Source of the DNA: Durusdinium trenchii
Taxonomy: Eukaryota > Sar > Dinophyceae > Suessiales > Symbiodiniaceae
NCBI GenBank assembly: GCA_963970005.1
Contig: CAXAMN010026361.1
Coordinates: forward strand, 1,693,242-1,757,241
Reading direction: 5' to 3'
DNA: 64,000 nt
The notes beneath the pieces are model-generated. The model was not told the origin of the DNA. It did no database searches and saw only the letters and a list, made by a program, of their open reading frames with translations. The translations under genes were made by a program, and so were the position numbers. This document shows, piece after piece, positions 21,401-28,920 of this stretch. How positions within the stretch are numbered: position 1 is the stretch's first letter; each line of letters begins with the position of its first letter.

Positions 21401-23088
21401 ATTGAGATATTGTTCTTGATTGTAGTTAATCACTCACGATCCATAATCAACCAAGCAAGTAGGAGAGGAATCCATCGACCAATCCGAAGTTGACTATAGT
21501 CTATACTAGTCTGCTTGTGGTTGACTTGTGATTAGGTCTGCACATGGCATGAGTCGAACATGCTTTGATTTTCAGGCTATGCAGCATTGCGTGGGCTGCT
21601 TTCGGAAGGTGAATAGTCGTTTGATGCGAGCACGAGCTGCCTTGCTACAAGCAGATGTGCAGACAGCTCTGGTCTCTATCCAGCAGGCGGAGGAACCCAG
21701 ATTCAAGGGATTTCACAAGCTGAAAGTTGAACCTCGAGCAGATCAAGTCGTTTGCTGTGCCTTTGCGTGATCCTGATGTGACATGCTGAGCAGATCAAGT
21801 ACACTTGATTGCCCCTTGCTCGTACATGCACTTAGAACTGCCCCAAATACATCCTTTTCGTTCAGGGAAGCAGCCTGGAAGCCCTGGTCGCCGCCAAGGC
21901 CGGTCCCAGCGGTCCTAGCGGTCGAATCCCACCGAACACAGGCTTTTTGGTGTTGGTATTTATAAAAGTCCAGTGGGATGGCTACTTTGATGTTAAGGGG
22001 GTGAATTCAGCAACAACATCAGAACATGTCAGAACTGCATCCATGTTTCACTCAACGATCCACACCTTTGATACCGAAGTGCAATCAATAATTAAGAATA
22101 ATGATTCAGTAATTAGCCGATTGCAGGCTGTCCCTGTTGTTCGATTTTAATAGTAGCAAGCATGTTCTATTCCCGATTTTTTTTCCCATTCACCCACGTG
22201 TTTGAATCTATGTCAGGAAGCTACCAAGCTCTTGCAGACGGGGACTCAGGAACCCTGGCTGGCGCTAGCTGTGCAACTTTTGACGCAACTTGGATGGTCT
22301 TGGGCGAGGCGAGTGGACGGAACGGCTGATCCATGCATTGGAGTTCGGTCAACGCCAAACAGGTTGTTGATTTTTTGAAACAAGACACCCTAAATATGAG
22401 GATAGATGTGTATCGTTCAAAAGTTTAGAGCGAATCTATGGCCTAGGGCCCTACTAGGGCCTATAGCTTGTAGCCACATGCAGTTGGAAAGAGCATCAGG
22501 ACGGAATCAGTGGCTCAGAGTTCAGAGAGTTGGGCAGGCTTTGTGTCCGCCCTAAGGAATGCACACTTGATGAACCGCCAAGGGGAGGCCAGAAAGCTGC
22601 CCGGTAGATGTCGGTCACCCGTTAAAGTCCTTTTATCCGCCAGAAATCCAACATCTTCAGACCCGACAGTGGAAAAAGAAGATGCCTCATGCTAGGAGGC
22701 CTTGGAGCGAGCGCGGGAAAGCCAAGACTTAGCACAAAAGCAGAAGCAGATCGGTGCAGAGGCGAATCCTGCGGGTTTCGTCCTGCAGATCTCCTAGTAG
22801 CGTTCTTGCTCCTAGTAGAAAGGCCAGGAGCCCCTAAGTAGCGTCCTTGCTCCTAGTAGCGATGCCCTTGCTCCTAGTAGCGGATTCATGTGATGTTTTG
22901 GTTGGGACATGTTTTATTGTTGCACATGGTTCAATGTTCTTCCAAGCTCCATGTAGGGCACTTGGATTGTTGAAGTGTTCGATTTAATATGACTCCACAC
23001 TAGTCGACTCTATGACCAAGCCCCCATGGGTCTTCCCTTGAAGGCGATGTCCAAGCTGATGGAGGCGGGTGCACACCTGTGCCTCGAG
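12506..23088 (+). CDS. TPR-repeat protein (18 exons, partial)
   Basis: Eighteen small exons join without a phase conflict into about 450 residues. They are built of helical pairs of the form AL.VFRDLG..KGEIAALH.LA, typical of tetratricopeptide repeats; examples are ALKVFRDLGHVKGEIAALH, EALELYRSLGQKDGEVE, ERQGEGMAWRSAG and EALERARESQDLAQKQ. TPR arrays form scaffolds for protein-protein contacts; no catalytic domain is visible, so the partner and pathway are unknown. Exons run from 30 to 129 nt and most are phase 0. Donors are 3 GT, 8 GC and 7 GA; acceptors are mostly AG|G. Neither terminus is certain: more exons may lie upstream of 12.5 kb and between 23.1 and 26 kb. Long introns hold repeats. 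I did not find an ATG that must be the start. Confidence 0.72.
12825..12917 (+). CDS. TPR gene exon 2
   Basis: 93 nt, phase 0. Acceptor TTTTTCCCGGTGTGCAG, donor CAG|GTGCAA. Encodes RHARGEATALLAVSRSSIE and then LDVHAASQAAVQ. Confidence 0.68.
13339..13416 (+). CDS. TPR gene exon 3
   Basis: 78 nt, phase 0. Acceptor TTTTGCACAAG|GCA, donor CAG|GCGCAC (GC). Encodes ALKVFRDLGHVKGEIAALH and CLAKVDQ, the clearest TPR unit in the gene. Confidence 0.75.
13417..15113 (+). other. TPR gene intron 3, about 1.7 kb
   Basis: A GC-AG intron. It holds a small perfect hairpin near 14.7 kb and several open frames on both strands, the longest (14.72-15.41 kb, minus) without any recognisable motif. A plus-strand stretch near 14.75-15.0 kb (VLEVNIAQEREEMNQVTES) is coding-like and could be an extra exon. 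Confidence 0.45.
14705..14726. repeat. perfect 9-bp inverted repeat with 4-nt loop
   Basis: CTAGCTAGC, loop AACA, GCTAGCTAG. Confidence 0.8.
15114..15146 (+). CDS. TPR gene exon 4 (33-nt microexon)
   Basis: Acceptor TTTTCTTCGCAG|GAC, donor AAG|GACAGT (GA). Encodes DNPKKAEDAAK, phase 0, which joins directly to EALELYRSLG of the next exon to form one TPR helix. Confidence 0.62.
16303..16353 (+). CDS. TPR gene exon 5
   Basis: 51 nt, phase 0. Acceptor GCTGAG|GAG, donor GAG|GCCGCG (GC). Encodes EALELYRSLGQKDGEVE. The donor could be slightly later. Confidence 0.68.
16631..16660 (+). CDS. TPR gene exon 6 (30-nt microexon)
   Basis: Acceptor CGTTTGGCAG|GCA, donor AAG|GAGGAT (GA). Encodes ALEALAAATK, phase 0. 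Very short, so less certain than its neighbours. Confidence 0.45.
17672..17800 (+). CDS. TPR gene exon 7
   Basis: 129 nt, phase 0. Strong acceptor CTTTTTTTGCAG|GCT, donor AAG|GCCACA (GC).
Encodes ALDPHFQIDASTNELC and later QEEVRALLIAASCREATDR, which runs on into the next exon as a TPR pair. Confidence 0.62.
18101..18147 (-). repeat. dispersed repeat family, core CTACTAGGAGCAAGG (reverse orientation, short copy)
   Basis: GCTACTAGTAGTAATGCCCTT and CTACTAGTAGCTAC share the AATGCCCTT and CTACTAG words of the other copies. It ends 10 bases before TPR exon 8. Confidence 0.6.
18158..18262 (+). CDS. TPR gene exon 8
   Basis: 105 nt, phase 0. Acceptor TTTCTGGCCAG|GCA, donor GAG|GATGGG (GA). Encodes AFKLLQRGLNAAKEAERPLQ and GQVLLRIARLHMDRE, a full TPR helix pair. 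Confidence 0.72.
18410..18449. repeat. TA dinucleotide repeat
   Basis: TA run with two TACATA interruptions, in the intron after TPR exon 8. Confidence 0.9.
18885..18911 (-). repeat. 28-bp dispersed repeat, copy 2 (reverse)
   Basis: Reverse complement of the element at 11800-11827, with one gap and one mismatch; it lies in a TPR-gene intron. Confidence 0.7.
19027..19144 (+). CDS. TPR gene exon 9
   Basis: Acceptor CTGGAG|GCG, or 10 bases earlier at CTAAG|AGG. Donor CTAG|GCAGGG (GC), leaving phase 1, which fits the next exon. Encodes APRFTQAGSIFRNEPY then KKIRISEIECIEIQMDAHV. The sequence is less TPR-like than its neighbours. Confidence 0.55.
20217..20332 (+). CDS. TPR gene exon 10
   Basis: Acceptor TTCTTCCTTCAG|GTG, phase 1 as required. 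Donor AAG|GAAGAT (GA). Encodes AMDEAFRVGVEQGRRFKGL and QERQGEGMAWRSAGAQLIK, a TPR unit. Confidence 0.7.
20840..20914 (+). CDS. TPR gene exon 11
   Basis: 75 nt, phase 0. Acceptor GCGCCCGTGCAG, donor ATG|GTGAGA (GT, strong). Encodes LLEYVPMLFSSAGDRQLEG and LAWERM. The spacing to the previous repeat suggests that a small exon between 20.33 and 20.84 kb may be missing from my model. Confidence 0.65.
21236..21295 (+). CDS. TPR gene exon 12
   Basis: 60 nt, phase 0. Acceptor CATCCATGGCAG, donor AAG|GTGCCT (GT). Encodes HCAFEANCYLEAGDSAQAVK. Confidence 0.68.
21576..21692 (+). CDS. TPR gene exon 13
   Basis: 117 nt, phase 0. Acceptor TTTGATTTTCAG|GCT, donor GAG|GAACCC (GA). Encodes AMQHCVGCFRKVNSRLMRA and RAALLQADVQTALVSIQQAE. 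Confidence 0.68.
21866..21898 (+). CDS. TPR gene exon 14 (33-nt microexon)
   Basis: Acceptor CCTTTTCGTTCAG|GGA, donor AAG|GCCGGT (GC). Encodes GSSLEALVAAK, phase 0, continuing into EATKLLQ of the next exon. Confidence 0.58.
22217..22292 (+). CDS. TPR gene exon 15
   Basis: Acceptor CTATGTCAG|GAA. Encodes EATKLLQTGTQEPWLALAVQ and LLTQL. The donor is uncertain; TTG|GATGGT (GA) leaves phase 1, which fits exon 16. Confidence 0.58.
22538..22587 (+). CDS. TPR gene exon 16
   Basis: Acceptor TTGGGCAG|GCT, phase 1. Donor GAG|GCCAGA (GC). Encodes GFVSALRNAHLMNRQGE, a TPR helix that leads straight into EALERARES. Confidence 0.58.
22696..22761 (+). CDS. TPR gene exon 17
   Basis: 66 nt, phase 0. Acceptor CATGCTAG|GAG, donor GAG|GCGAAT (GC). 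Encodes EALERARESQDLAQKQKQIG and AE. Confidence 0.68.
22791..22883 (-). repeat. dispersed repeat family, core CTACTAGGAGCAAGG (reverse orientation)
   Basis: Several units of GCTCCTAGTAGCGATGCCCTT and AGGCCAGGAGCCCCTAAG. It starts 29 bases after the donor of TPR exon 17, inside the intron. Confidence 0.85.
23044..23088 (+). CDS. TPR gene exon 18
   Basis: 45 nt, phase 0. Acceptor CCCTTGAAG|GCG, donor GAG|GCGCGT (GC). Encodes AMSKLMEAGAHLCLE. This is the last exon I can link in phase; the frame remains open beyond it. Confidence 0.5.
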
Positions 23089-23504
23089 GCGCGTGCATGT
23101 GCCGCCACACCGCACCGGGCGGTGCCATCGTCCATCCGTGGTGCCAGGACTTCGGCGAAAGTGCCCGATGTGCGAAAGAGGCCAAGGAGACCCCCGTGAC
23201 CAGGGCAGCCTAGGCTGCCATGTTTTGGCTCCTTTGAATGAGCTTGCTGGGATGGTGGGAATATGCAGGAACTACACATGATCCCACATGATCCTACACG
23301 GTTTGCGCAGTAGGCACAGTCTTGCTATGTCTTGCTCTTGTTCTAGCGAAAATCTTCCTAACACGTCCGCGTGTACAAGCAAGACGAGGGATCAACATGT
23401 TCCCGGGACTGTAGAAGTGTTACTCCCCATGAGTCAGAAGCCATGGAGCAGGGTTGACCTTCCACTGGGACATCCACCTCTCCGTGGATGTCCTCCTTCT
23501 TGGA

Positions 23505-23618
23505 GCTTCTACGAACGGAGCAAGGCGCTACGAACGGGGCTCCTGGCCTTACTACTAGGAGCAAGTAGCTACTAGGAACAAAGGGCATCGCTACTAGGAG
23601 CAAGGCGCTACTAAGGGG
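23505..23618 (+). repeat. dispersed repeat family, core CTACTAGGAGCAAGG (plus orientation)
   Basis: Contains GGGGCTCCTGGCCTTACTAC and AAGGGCATCGCTACTAGGAG, both shared with the 11.2 kb copy. Confidence 0.85.
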
Positions 23619-23980
23619 ATGTTGAATGGAAACACCTCCGTGACGGACCGCCGCCCAGACCGTCGAGTACTCCTGCACAGCGTCGACTCACACGGCGTCT
23701 GTTAGGAGCTCTTTAGCTCAGACCTCGATGGGAACGGAGAAACTTCAGCCAATGACTTCTTGACTTACATCTTGAAGGCTGGACGGTGGAATGTGTGTGG
23801 TTGGGGAACTTGTGCAGAAAACTGCGCGCACTGCGACTGGTGCTTCGAAGAAGTGTGGCTTTATCAGCTTATCCGTTAGCGAGCCTGACAGGCTGAAGCC
23901 AAGGAGGAGGCACGGGTTACGCAAAATCGTAACAGTGTGCCTCATGCCATGAGTTCTCGCCCCGCGTTTCACCATAGAGG

Positions 23981-24188
23981 ATGGTAGAGACTGATGGGCG
24001 GATTCTGACGATCTCCAAAGTTTCTAGAGTTAACGTCGAAGCTTCCTTGGTCACCTCGATTGTTGTGGCGCCGGGCGAGGACCCCAGCCTGTTCCGCGGC
24101 TTTGCGCTCCGGCGGCTGAGTGGGAGAGAGATGCGGCAGAAGGATGAAGCCAAGAAGAAAGAGACGCAGCAGCAGAAGAGGCGGGCGG
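23981..24188 (+). CDS. K/Q-rich gene, candidate exon 1
   Basis: ATG at 23981, though an AG|G acceptor just before it would also allow an internal exon. Includes SLVTSIVVAPGEDPSLFRGF and a lysine/glutamine-rich end. The donor GCGG|GTAGGAG leaves phase 1. Confidence 0.42.
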
Positions 24189-25967
24189 GTAGGAGTTGTA
24201 TGTTACACAATAAATAAGTTGAGTGCATTTCACCCGTGTAAAAGACATTGAGACAATAGCATGCAGCATACATAAGTTACACAAGCATAATATATATGCA
24301 TAAGAAGCATTCGTATCATTTCAATGATTTCCTGAACGGGAAGCCAATGATATCCATGTATTCAATACTCATCCTGCTTCTGTTGAAGCGCTGTTGGTGT
24401 GAAAAGTTCATTTCCTGTAGACAGGAGTCACAAAGTTCCAGGAAAAAAATATAAACAAATGTCTGAAGGATGTTCTTTCAAAATCTTTCAAATTTAAAGA
24501 GTCAGAAACACCACAAACAACTCAGCACATCTGGCACCGTCGAGGAAGTCAAAAGTCTCACACCAGTCGGACATTATCTTGTGGCAATGTTCGGAGCTCA
24601 GGGGTCTGTGCAACATGAATTCGGTGGTGTGGTGCGCTGCGATTCACTATCACTGTTCACCAGCTAGGGTGTACCTAAGGTGATGGCCGGAGCAAGCAGA
24701 ATGAAGACGGGACGCTTGTCTCATCCACGAAAAATGCAGCACTGTAGTGTCAGCTCTCTTTGGTGAAGAAGGTCAGAGACATAGGATGACCTGCAATAGC
24801 TGCCAAACAACACATTTCATTGTGACAAGCTACCCGGCTACCCGGGCCGTTTCACCTGGGCCCGCCGGATACTCTACAGCATCATATCCACCCGGCCGGA
24901 TATGATGCATCTGCACTGAGGCGATCGATTATGACATATTTTGAAGGCTTCGAGGTTCGTGCAGGAGTTGGACGACAACAACAGCAGCCTCTGAAGACTG
25001 CGGAACAGGTCCGGCAGGGCGAGGCCCCTGCGGAGTACTCCAAAGATTTTAAGGAGCTGGTTTAACTGGTTTGAGTGCCGATCCACTGACAGTGTCTCTT
25101 GAATGAGAGACATGATACATGTTGATCATCTGTTGATCCTTTTCTGCAGCTCATGAAAGTTGGAAGTGCAGGAGACCGTGAAGGAGCAAGGATATCCCGA
25201 CCGTGAGCCGGCTGTTTTCGCTGTGCGCTGGGTGCAGGCCGAGAACGCTAAGGACTCACGAGCTGGAAATTCGAGTGTCTGGTTGGAGCTGACTATATAC
25301 TGTAATTATTGGGTAGTTACACACCAGAACTTTTGGCATAAGTAAAAAGTAGTCTTTACAACCTGCAGGTTCCTGGATTATCTTTCCCAATAGGTCGAAC
25401 TTTTAAATGCCGGTGATGTGTCCAGCATCAGAAGAAGGGCATCAGACGAAGATGGTACCTGGCCATGCCTGGCCTTTCTTCAATTAGCTTTTGCCTTGCA
25501 CCTTTCTTGGTTGCATTTCCTTTTTTTTTCTTGGTTGCATTCTTGTTTTCTTGGTTGCATTCTGGTTTTCTTCTCCTATGTTTGATGTTCCTAAATCCGC
25601 GAAAGCTCATCTAGAACACTCAGACCCCGTAGAGGAACAAGGGCAAAGAAAAGATAAGTATTTAGGTGCCACGCAGAGAAACTCGACATCAATCCTCGGA
25701 ATCCAGCTAGAAGCTACTATGGAGGCCATCGCGGCTGTAGGTTGGAGGCCCCCCAAAAACGAACGGAACCAGCTTCGCAACGAACGTCGCGTTCGAAGCT
25801 ACGCGTCTCACCGGTAGACCCCACGCCGAAAGGAGCCGGTGAAGAGCCGGCGGGAGCTCCGGCGAAAGGAGGTGCTTCAGCGAGCGGTCTGGCCGGATGA
25901 CATGCCGAGTGGGGTCAGAGCGAGCGGTGTGGCCGAGTGGGTCAACGACTTCCTGCAGATGTGGTGA
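23981..25967 (+). CDS. hypothetical K/Q-rich protein (4 candidate exons)
   Basis: Four plus-strand exons join in phase. The first runs from an ATG at 23981 and ends in a charged helix (MRQKDEAKKKETQQQKRR). The second is glutamine-rich (GRQQQQPLKTAEQ). The third reads ETVKEQGYPDREPAVFAVRW. The last ends VAEWVNDFLQMW before a stop. I do not recognise the family. The run could be a separate gene or the 3' end of the TPR gene; the distance and strand allow either. The fourth exon is linked by strand and order only, since about 600 bases with ambiguous frames lie between. Confidence 0.4.
24879..24908. repeat. perfect 11-bp inverted repeat with 8-nt loop
   Basis: GCATCATATCC, loop ACCCGGCC, GGATATGATGC. 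It lies about 57 bases upstream of the next exon, in the intron. Confidence 0.85.
24965..25053 (+). CDS. K/Q-rich gene, candidate exon 2
   Basis: Acceptor TCGTGCAG|GAG, phase 1. Encodes GVGRQQQQPLKTAEQVRQG and EAPAEYSKDFK. The donor AAG|GAGCTG (GA) avoids the stop 10 bases later. Confidence 0.48.
25172..25237 (+). CDS. K/Q-rich gene, candidate exon 3
   Basis: 66 nt, phase 0. Acceptor AGTGCAG|GAG, donor CAG|GCCGAG (GC). Encodes ETVKEQGYPDREPAVFAVRW and VQ. Confidence 0.5.
25833..25967 (+). CDS. candidate terminal exon
   Basis: Acceptor CCGAAAG|GAG (or slightly earlier). Encodes EPVKSRRELRRKEVLQRAV and SGVRASGVAEWVNDFLQMW, then TGA at 25965. Confidence 0.45.
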   Translation, partial: EPVKSRRELRRKEVLQRAVWPDDMPSGVRASGVAEWVNDFLQMW

Positions 25968-26207
25968 TGGGTGGAGTTTGCTAGTGTGTTTCATGGTGTT
26001 TCATTGCCAAGTGACTAGATTGGATCATTAAAACGGCAGCCTACACAGAGGAGCAGGATGTTGATGAATTGGGATCTAGGATGCTTGTGTCGTGCCGGAA
26101 GAGTTTTGAGAAGACTTAAGACAATCACATTTCTCTATCCGCATCCAATATGGCCATCTTTCATGATCCCTGGAAACATCTGCCAGTGTGTCTCCCCGGT
26201 ACGTCAG

Positions 26208-26414
26208 GATACCCGCGTGGTCTCCGTGGCTTCCTTGGATGCGCCCTCCGAGCGTTGTGGTCGTTACGCCAAGTCCGATCGCTTGGAGGCGCCGAGCAGC
26301 GGCGTTTCGGTGGTCCCGTTCGGGTCGCCCCGAAACACGGAGGTGTTCAGGATCATTGTCCCAAGAGAGGAAGGCATCGACTTGAGAGGATTTGACACCA
26401 GAACTCGAAAGTGA
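26208..26414 (+). CDS. candidate exon, hypothetical
   Basis: Acceptor GGTACGTCAG|GAT. Encodes DTRVVSVASLDAPSERCGRY and later TEVFRIIVPREEGIDLRGFD, ending at TGA. No family recognised; it lies between the previous gene and the oppositely oriented gene that follows. Confidence 0.4.
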   Translation, partial: DTRVVSVASLDAPSERCGRYAKSDRLEAPSSGVSVVPFGSPRNTEVFRIIVPREEGIDLRGFDTRTRK

Positions 26415-26696
26415 CTAGGGAAATGTATGGAACTTTCAGTTGCTCATTTAGTTGATGTTTGTTGTTTGAAGAGGCCGGAATCAGCCGGAACTGATGAATT
26501 TGACTTGTGCTCCAGGCCCCAGGTGAACGGCACGGCTACAGGATCTTCTGAGAGAAATCTTGTTGTTCTTCCTGAAAAACTTAGCTGCTGAAGGGTCTTG
26601 ATCAAAGCAAGTCTTGACTCGACTGGATGCATTGTCATTCGAAAAGACCACGTTTTGACTTGCTGCTTCTAGAGATGACCTGTGCTTTCTTTGCAC

Positions 26697-26879
26697 CTTG
26701 TGAGTACCGCGGGCGCACGTCCTCAAGTCCGGACCTCGCTGACCAAAGAAAAGGACGTAGATGGTGTGTGATGGTTGGCGCCAGGCCATGGGTGGAATCT
26801 ACAATCTTCTTTGGCATATCTACAAACAGATCACCTCCAGTCTCATGGGGGGGAATCTTCAGGCCAGACTCTCCAACAT
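26697..26879 (-). CDS. minus-strand gene, exon B
   Basis: Acceptor GCAACTCGAAG, phase 1. Ends at RPRYSQ with donor CACAAG|GTGCAA. If that donor is not used the frame stays open to a stop at 26635. Confidence 0.5.
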
Positions 26880-27146
26880 CTTCGAGTTGCCAAAAAAACA
26901 CGTCCAGTCATCGCTCACACCGTTTCGAGCCTTGCCATGTCGGCCGTCTTTGGCGTTCTCACTTGGCTGGGTTCAAAAGAAACCTTCGTGGAAAACGGCC
27001 GACGTAGCGATGATTGGAACTTGGACGAGCATGGCTTTTGCTTGCTGGAGGCATTTGGAAACTTCCCGATCGGCCCGGAACATTCCTTCATTGACTAGGT
27101 CGATGAACCAAAGTAGACGAACGCGGTTCTTGTTTAGTGTGACTTG
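26697..27146 (-). CDS. hypothetical protein on minus strand (2 exons visible)
   Basis: Two exons read on the minus strand join in phase across a 104-base GT-AG intron. The first encodes NKNRVRLLWFIDLVNEGMF and KCLQQAKAMLVQVPIIATSA. The second encodes VGESGLKIPPHETGGDLFV and HHLRPFLWSARSGLEDVRPR. Composition is clearly more protein-like than the plus-strand readings of the same bases, and both junctions have good sites (pyrimidine-rich acceptor, AAG|GTGCAA donor at the 3' side). I do not recognise the family. It runs opposite to every well-supported neighbour. Confidence 0.5.
26984..27146 (-). CDS. minus-strand gene, exon A
   Basis: Acceptor TTTTTCATTCGAACATCCAG, then QVTLNKNRVRLLWFIDLVNE onward to SAVFHE. 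The donor GAAG|GTTTCT leaves phase 1, matching exon B. Confidence 0.5.
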
Positions 27147-27626
27147 CTGGATGTTCGAATGAAAAAGAGCGGTCCGTCTGACGGCCACAGGATATGCCCA
27201 TGCCAGTGGCAGAGAAAGACCTAGTCCAGCATGCGGGGTTCGAGTGCCGTGGGCGGCCCGTGCTGTTTGGATTTGAGGGTGATGCACCTACGCTGCTCAC
27301 CCCAGAAGCACGAGAGGCAGGGACATGCTGGTAACATGAAGGGCATCAAGGGAAGATGAATGTCAAAGGAATGCTGATGAGATGATGAGAATCCAAAGGC
27401 TGAGAAGTGATAGTAAGGAAGTGATTCACAAGATTGTGAACAGATGGATGTTCACATATGTTCGCTACTTGACTGTGACCAACATCACTAGCTTCACCCT
27501 TGGTGAAAAGCAAAAGACTCGTCATTTTCCATGGTTTGTATTGTTGTTTCTCGGCAACGAACAATTGGATCGAACATGATCTAAGAAGACCCGAAAGCCC
27601 ACATCTTCCATCTCAGCCCTTCACAG

Positions 27627-27735
27627 GCCTCCTTCGGCCTGGATCAGTGGCTGGTCTACTACAAGCATGTCGCCACAGCAGCCAAGAAGGTCATTCCGGA
27701 GGCCTGGAGCGGCCTGCATTCTGCTGTCTTGAGAG
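27627..27735 (+). CDS. candidate exon, hypothetical
   Basis: Acceptor CAGCCCTTCACAG|GCC, donor TGAGAG|GTCTCA. Encodes ASFGLDQWLVYYKHVATAAK and KVIPEAWSGLHSAVLR. It could be an upstream exon of the oxygenase gene at 29.4 kb, but I cannot link the phases. Confidence 0.42.
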
Positions 27736-27951
27736 GTCTCAAATTCAAAGATCTTGCAAGCAACTCAACAATTCCCTGCTCAGACTCGACCAAACACCTG
27801 GCTCAGGATATGTGAGGACGCTTGGGTGATTCGCTCCCCTCCCCCCAACAAAAGACACCTCCGCATCTCGTTGCGCCAACTTCGCACCGACCTTCGAACC
27901 CAAACTGGTACCGGGGACGGGGACGATGTTCCGAACGCTCCAAGAGTCGGG

Positions 27952-27969
27952 TCGCGGTTTAAACCGCGA
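27952..27969. repeat. perfect 18-bp palindrome
   Basis: TCGCGGTTTAAACCGCGA, followed by repeated GTCGCG and CTCGCG words up to about 28.04 kb. Confidence 0.9.
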
Positions 27970-28121
27970 GAGTCGGGGGTGTTTGTCGCGAGCCAACGTG
28001 GACTCGCGGACTCGCGAACTCGGGGGTCGCGGTTCGGCCTTTTTTGTGTCGGAGGCCGAATATGTGATCCTTTCGGGGCACTCGACGTTCTGTGCTGAGC
28101 TCTCACCACTGAGGCGGAGAC

Positions 28122-28319
28122 ATGGAGGAAACGGACAGAACGGAGGACCAAAAGGAAGGCCCCCGTGAGACCGCTGCAGTCACTGCAGCAAGTTTTTGGG
28201 GTTGGTCCCATGGGAGGTTGGTTCACCAGCAGAATGACTTGAGGAGACATGTTTATGCTATCGGCTCTGAAACCGCGCTAGTAGTGGTTCGGGTGGGGCC
28301 TATTAACGTTCTTCCCTAA
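28122..28319 (+). CDS. weak coding candidate with ATG start
   Basis: ATG at 28122 opens METDRTEDQ-like acidic sequence and later RRHVYAIGSETALVVVRVG, ending at TAA. No motif is recognised, and the GC-rich region just upstream is open in several frames. Confidence 0.25.
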   Translation: MEETDRTEDQKEGPRETAAVTAASFWGWSHGRLVHQQNDLRRHVYAIGSETALVVVRVGPINVLP

Positions 28320-28327
28320 GTCTGCTG

Positions 28328-28363
28328 ATTACCTAAATTTACACTGGACAAAATTTAGGTAAT
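28328..28363. repeat. perfect 13-bp inverted repeat with 10-nt loop
   Basis: ATTACCTAAATTT, loop ACACTGGACA, AAATTTAGGTAAT. Confidence 0.9.
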
Positions 28364-28440
28364 GTTTTTGATTTACTAAGGCAAATTTACCTAAAATTTT
28401 ACGTAAATTGTAAAGTAAATCAATTTATGTAAAATGTAAA

Positions 28441-28484
28441 TTAATTTAGGTCATTTAGTAAGTTAATTTAGGTCATTTAGTAAA
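28441..28484. repeat. 22-bp tandem direct repeat, two copies
   Basis: TTAATTTAGGTCATTTAGTA occurs twice, 22 bases apart. Confidence 0.85.
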
Positions 28485-28833
28485 TTTTGTGACTATGATT
28501 TCATGTCTTTTCTTGCAGTGGTTTTTGTAAAACAAATATGGTTTTCTAAAGAAAAATCAGTGATCATTGTAGGCTCATCCAAAAAAGAGCACAACCATAC
28601 CTGAGATCACACTTGTTTTTACGTAAGATTCACCACTGCCTTTACTTGAGCCAACCCTCTCTTACTTGAGAACAGCAGCACCTTTACTTGGAAGTTGGCG
28701 TTGCGCAAGTAACTTTTTGAACTTGGCCTTCTTGTTGTTTGGCTTTTAAGTTGGGCACACACTTGAACCAGAGGTGACGCAAGAGGTCGCGCGCAAAAAA
28801 AACCGGTCCGAACCCTGTGTTTTCGCAAATCGA

Positions 28834-28861
28834 TGTCAAAAATGGTGACCCATTTTTGACA
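28834..28861. repeat. perfect 12-bp inverted repeat with 4-nt loop
   Basis: TGTCAAAAATGG, loop TGAC, CCATTTTTGACA: a tight stem-loop. Confidence 0.92.
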
Positions 28862-28906
28862 GTGATTTTAAGATAATTCTTGATCAGACAACAAAAAAAT
28901 CGTGAT

Positions 28907-28920
28907 TTCGCCTAGGCGAA
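28907..28920. repeat. perfect 14-bp palindrome
   Basis: TTCGCCTAGGCGAA, 45 bases after the 12-bp hairpin. Confidence 0.9.

Noticed and set aside
27780-28250. 156-residue minus-strand open frame
   Set aside because: Lies in a GC-rich palindromic block open in several frames; Arg/Ser/Pro-rich without motif.
28320-28500. TTTAGGT words as possible telomere repeat
   Set aside because: Not the TTTAGGG unit, not tandem, and mixed in orientation.
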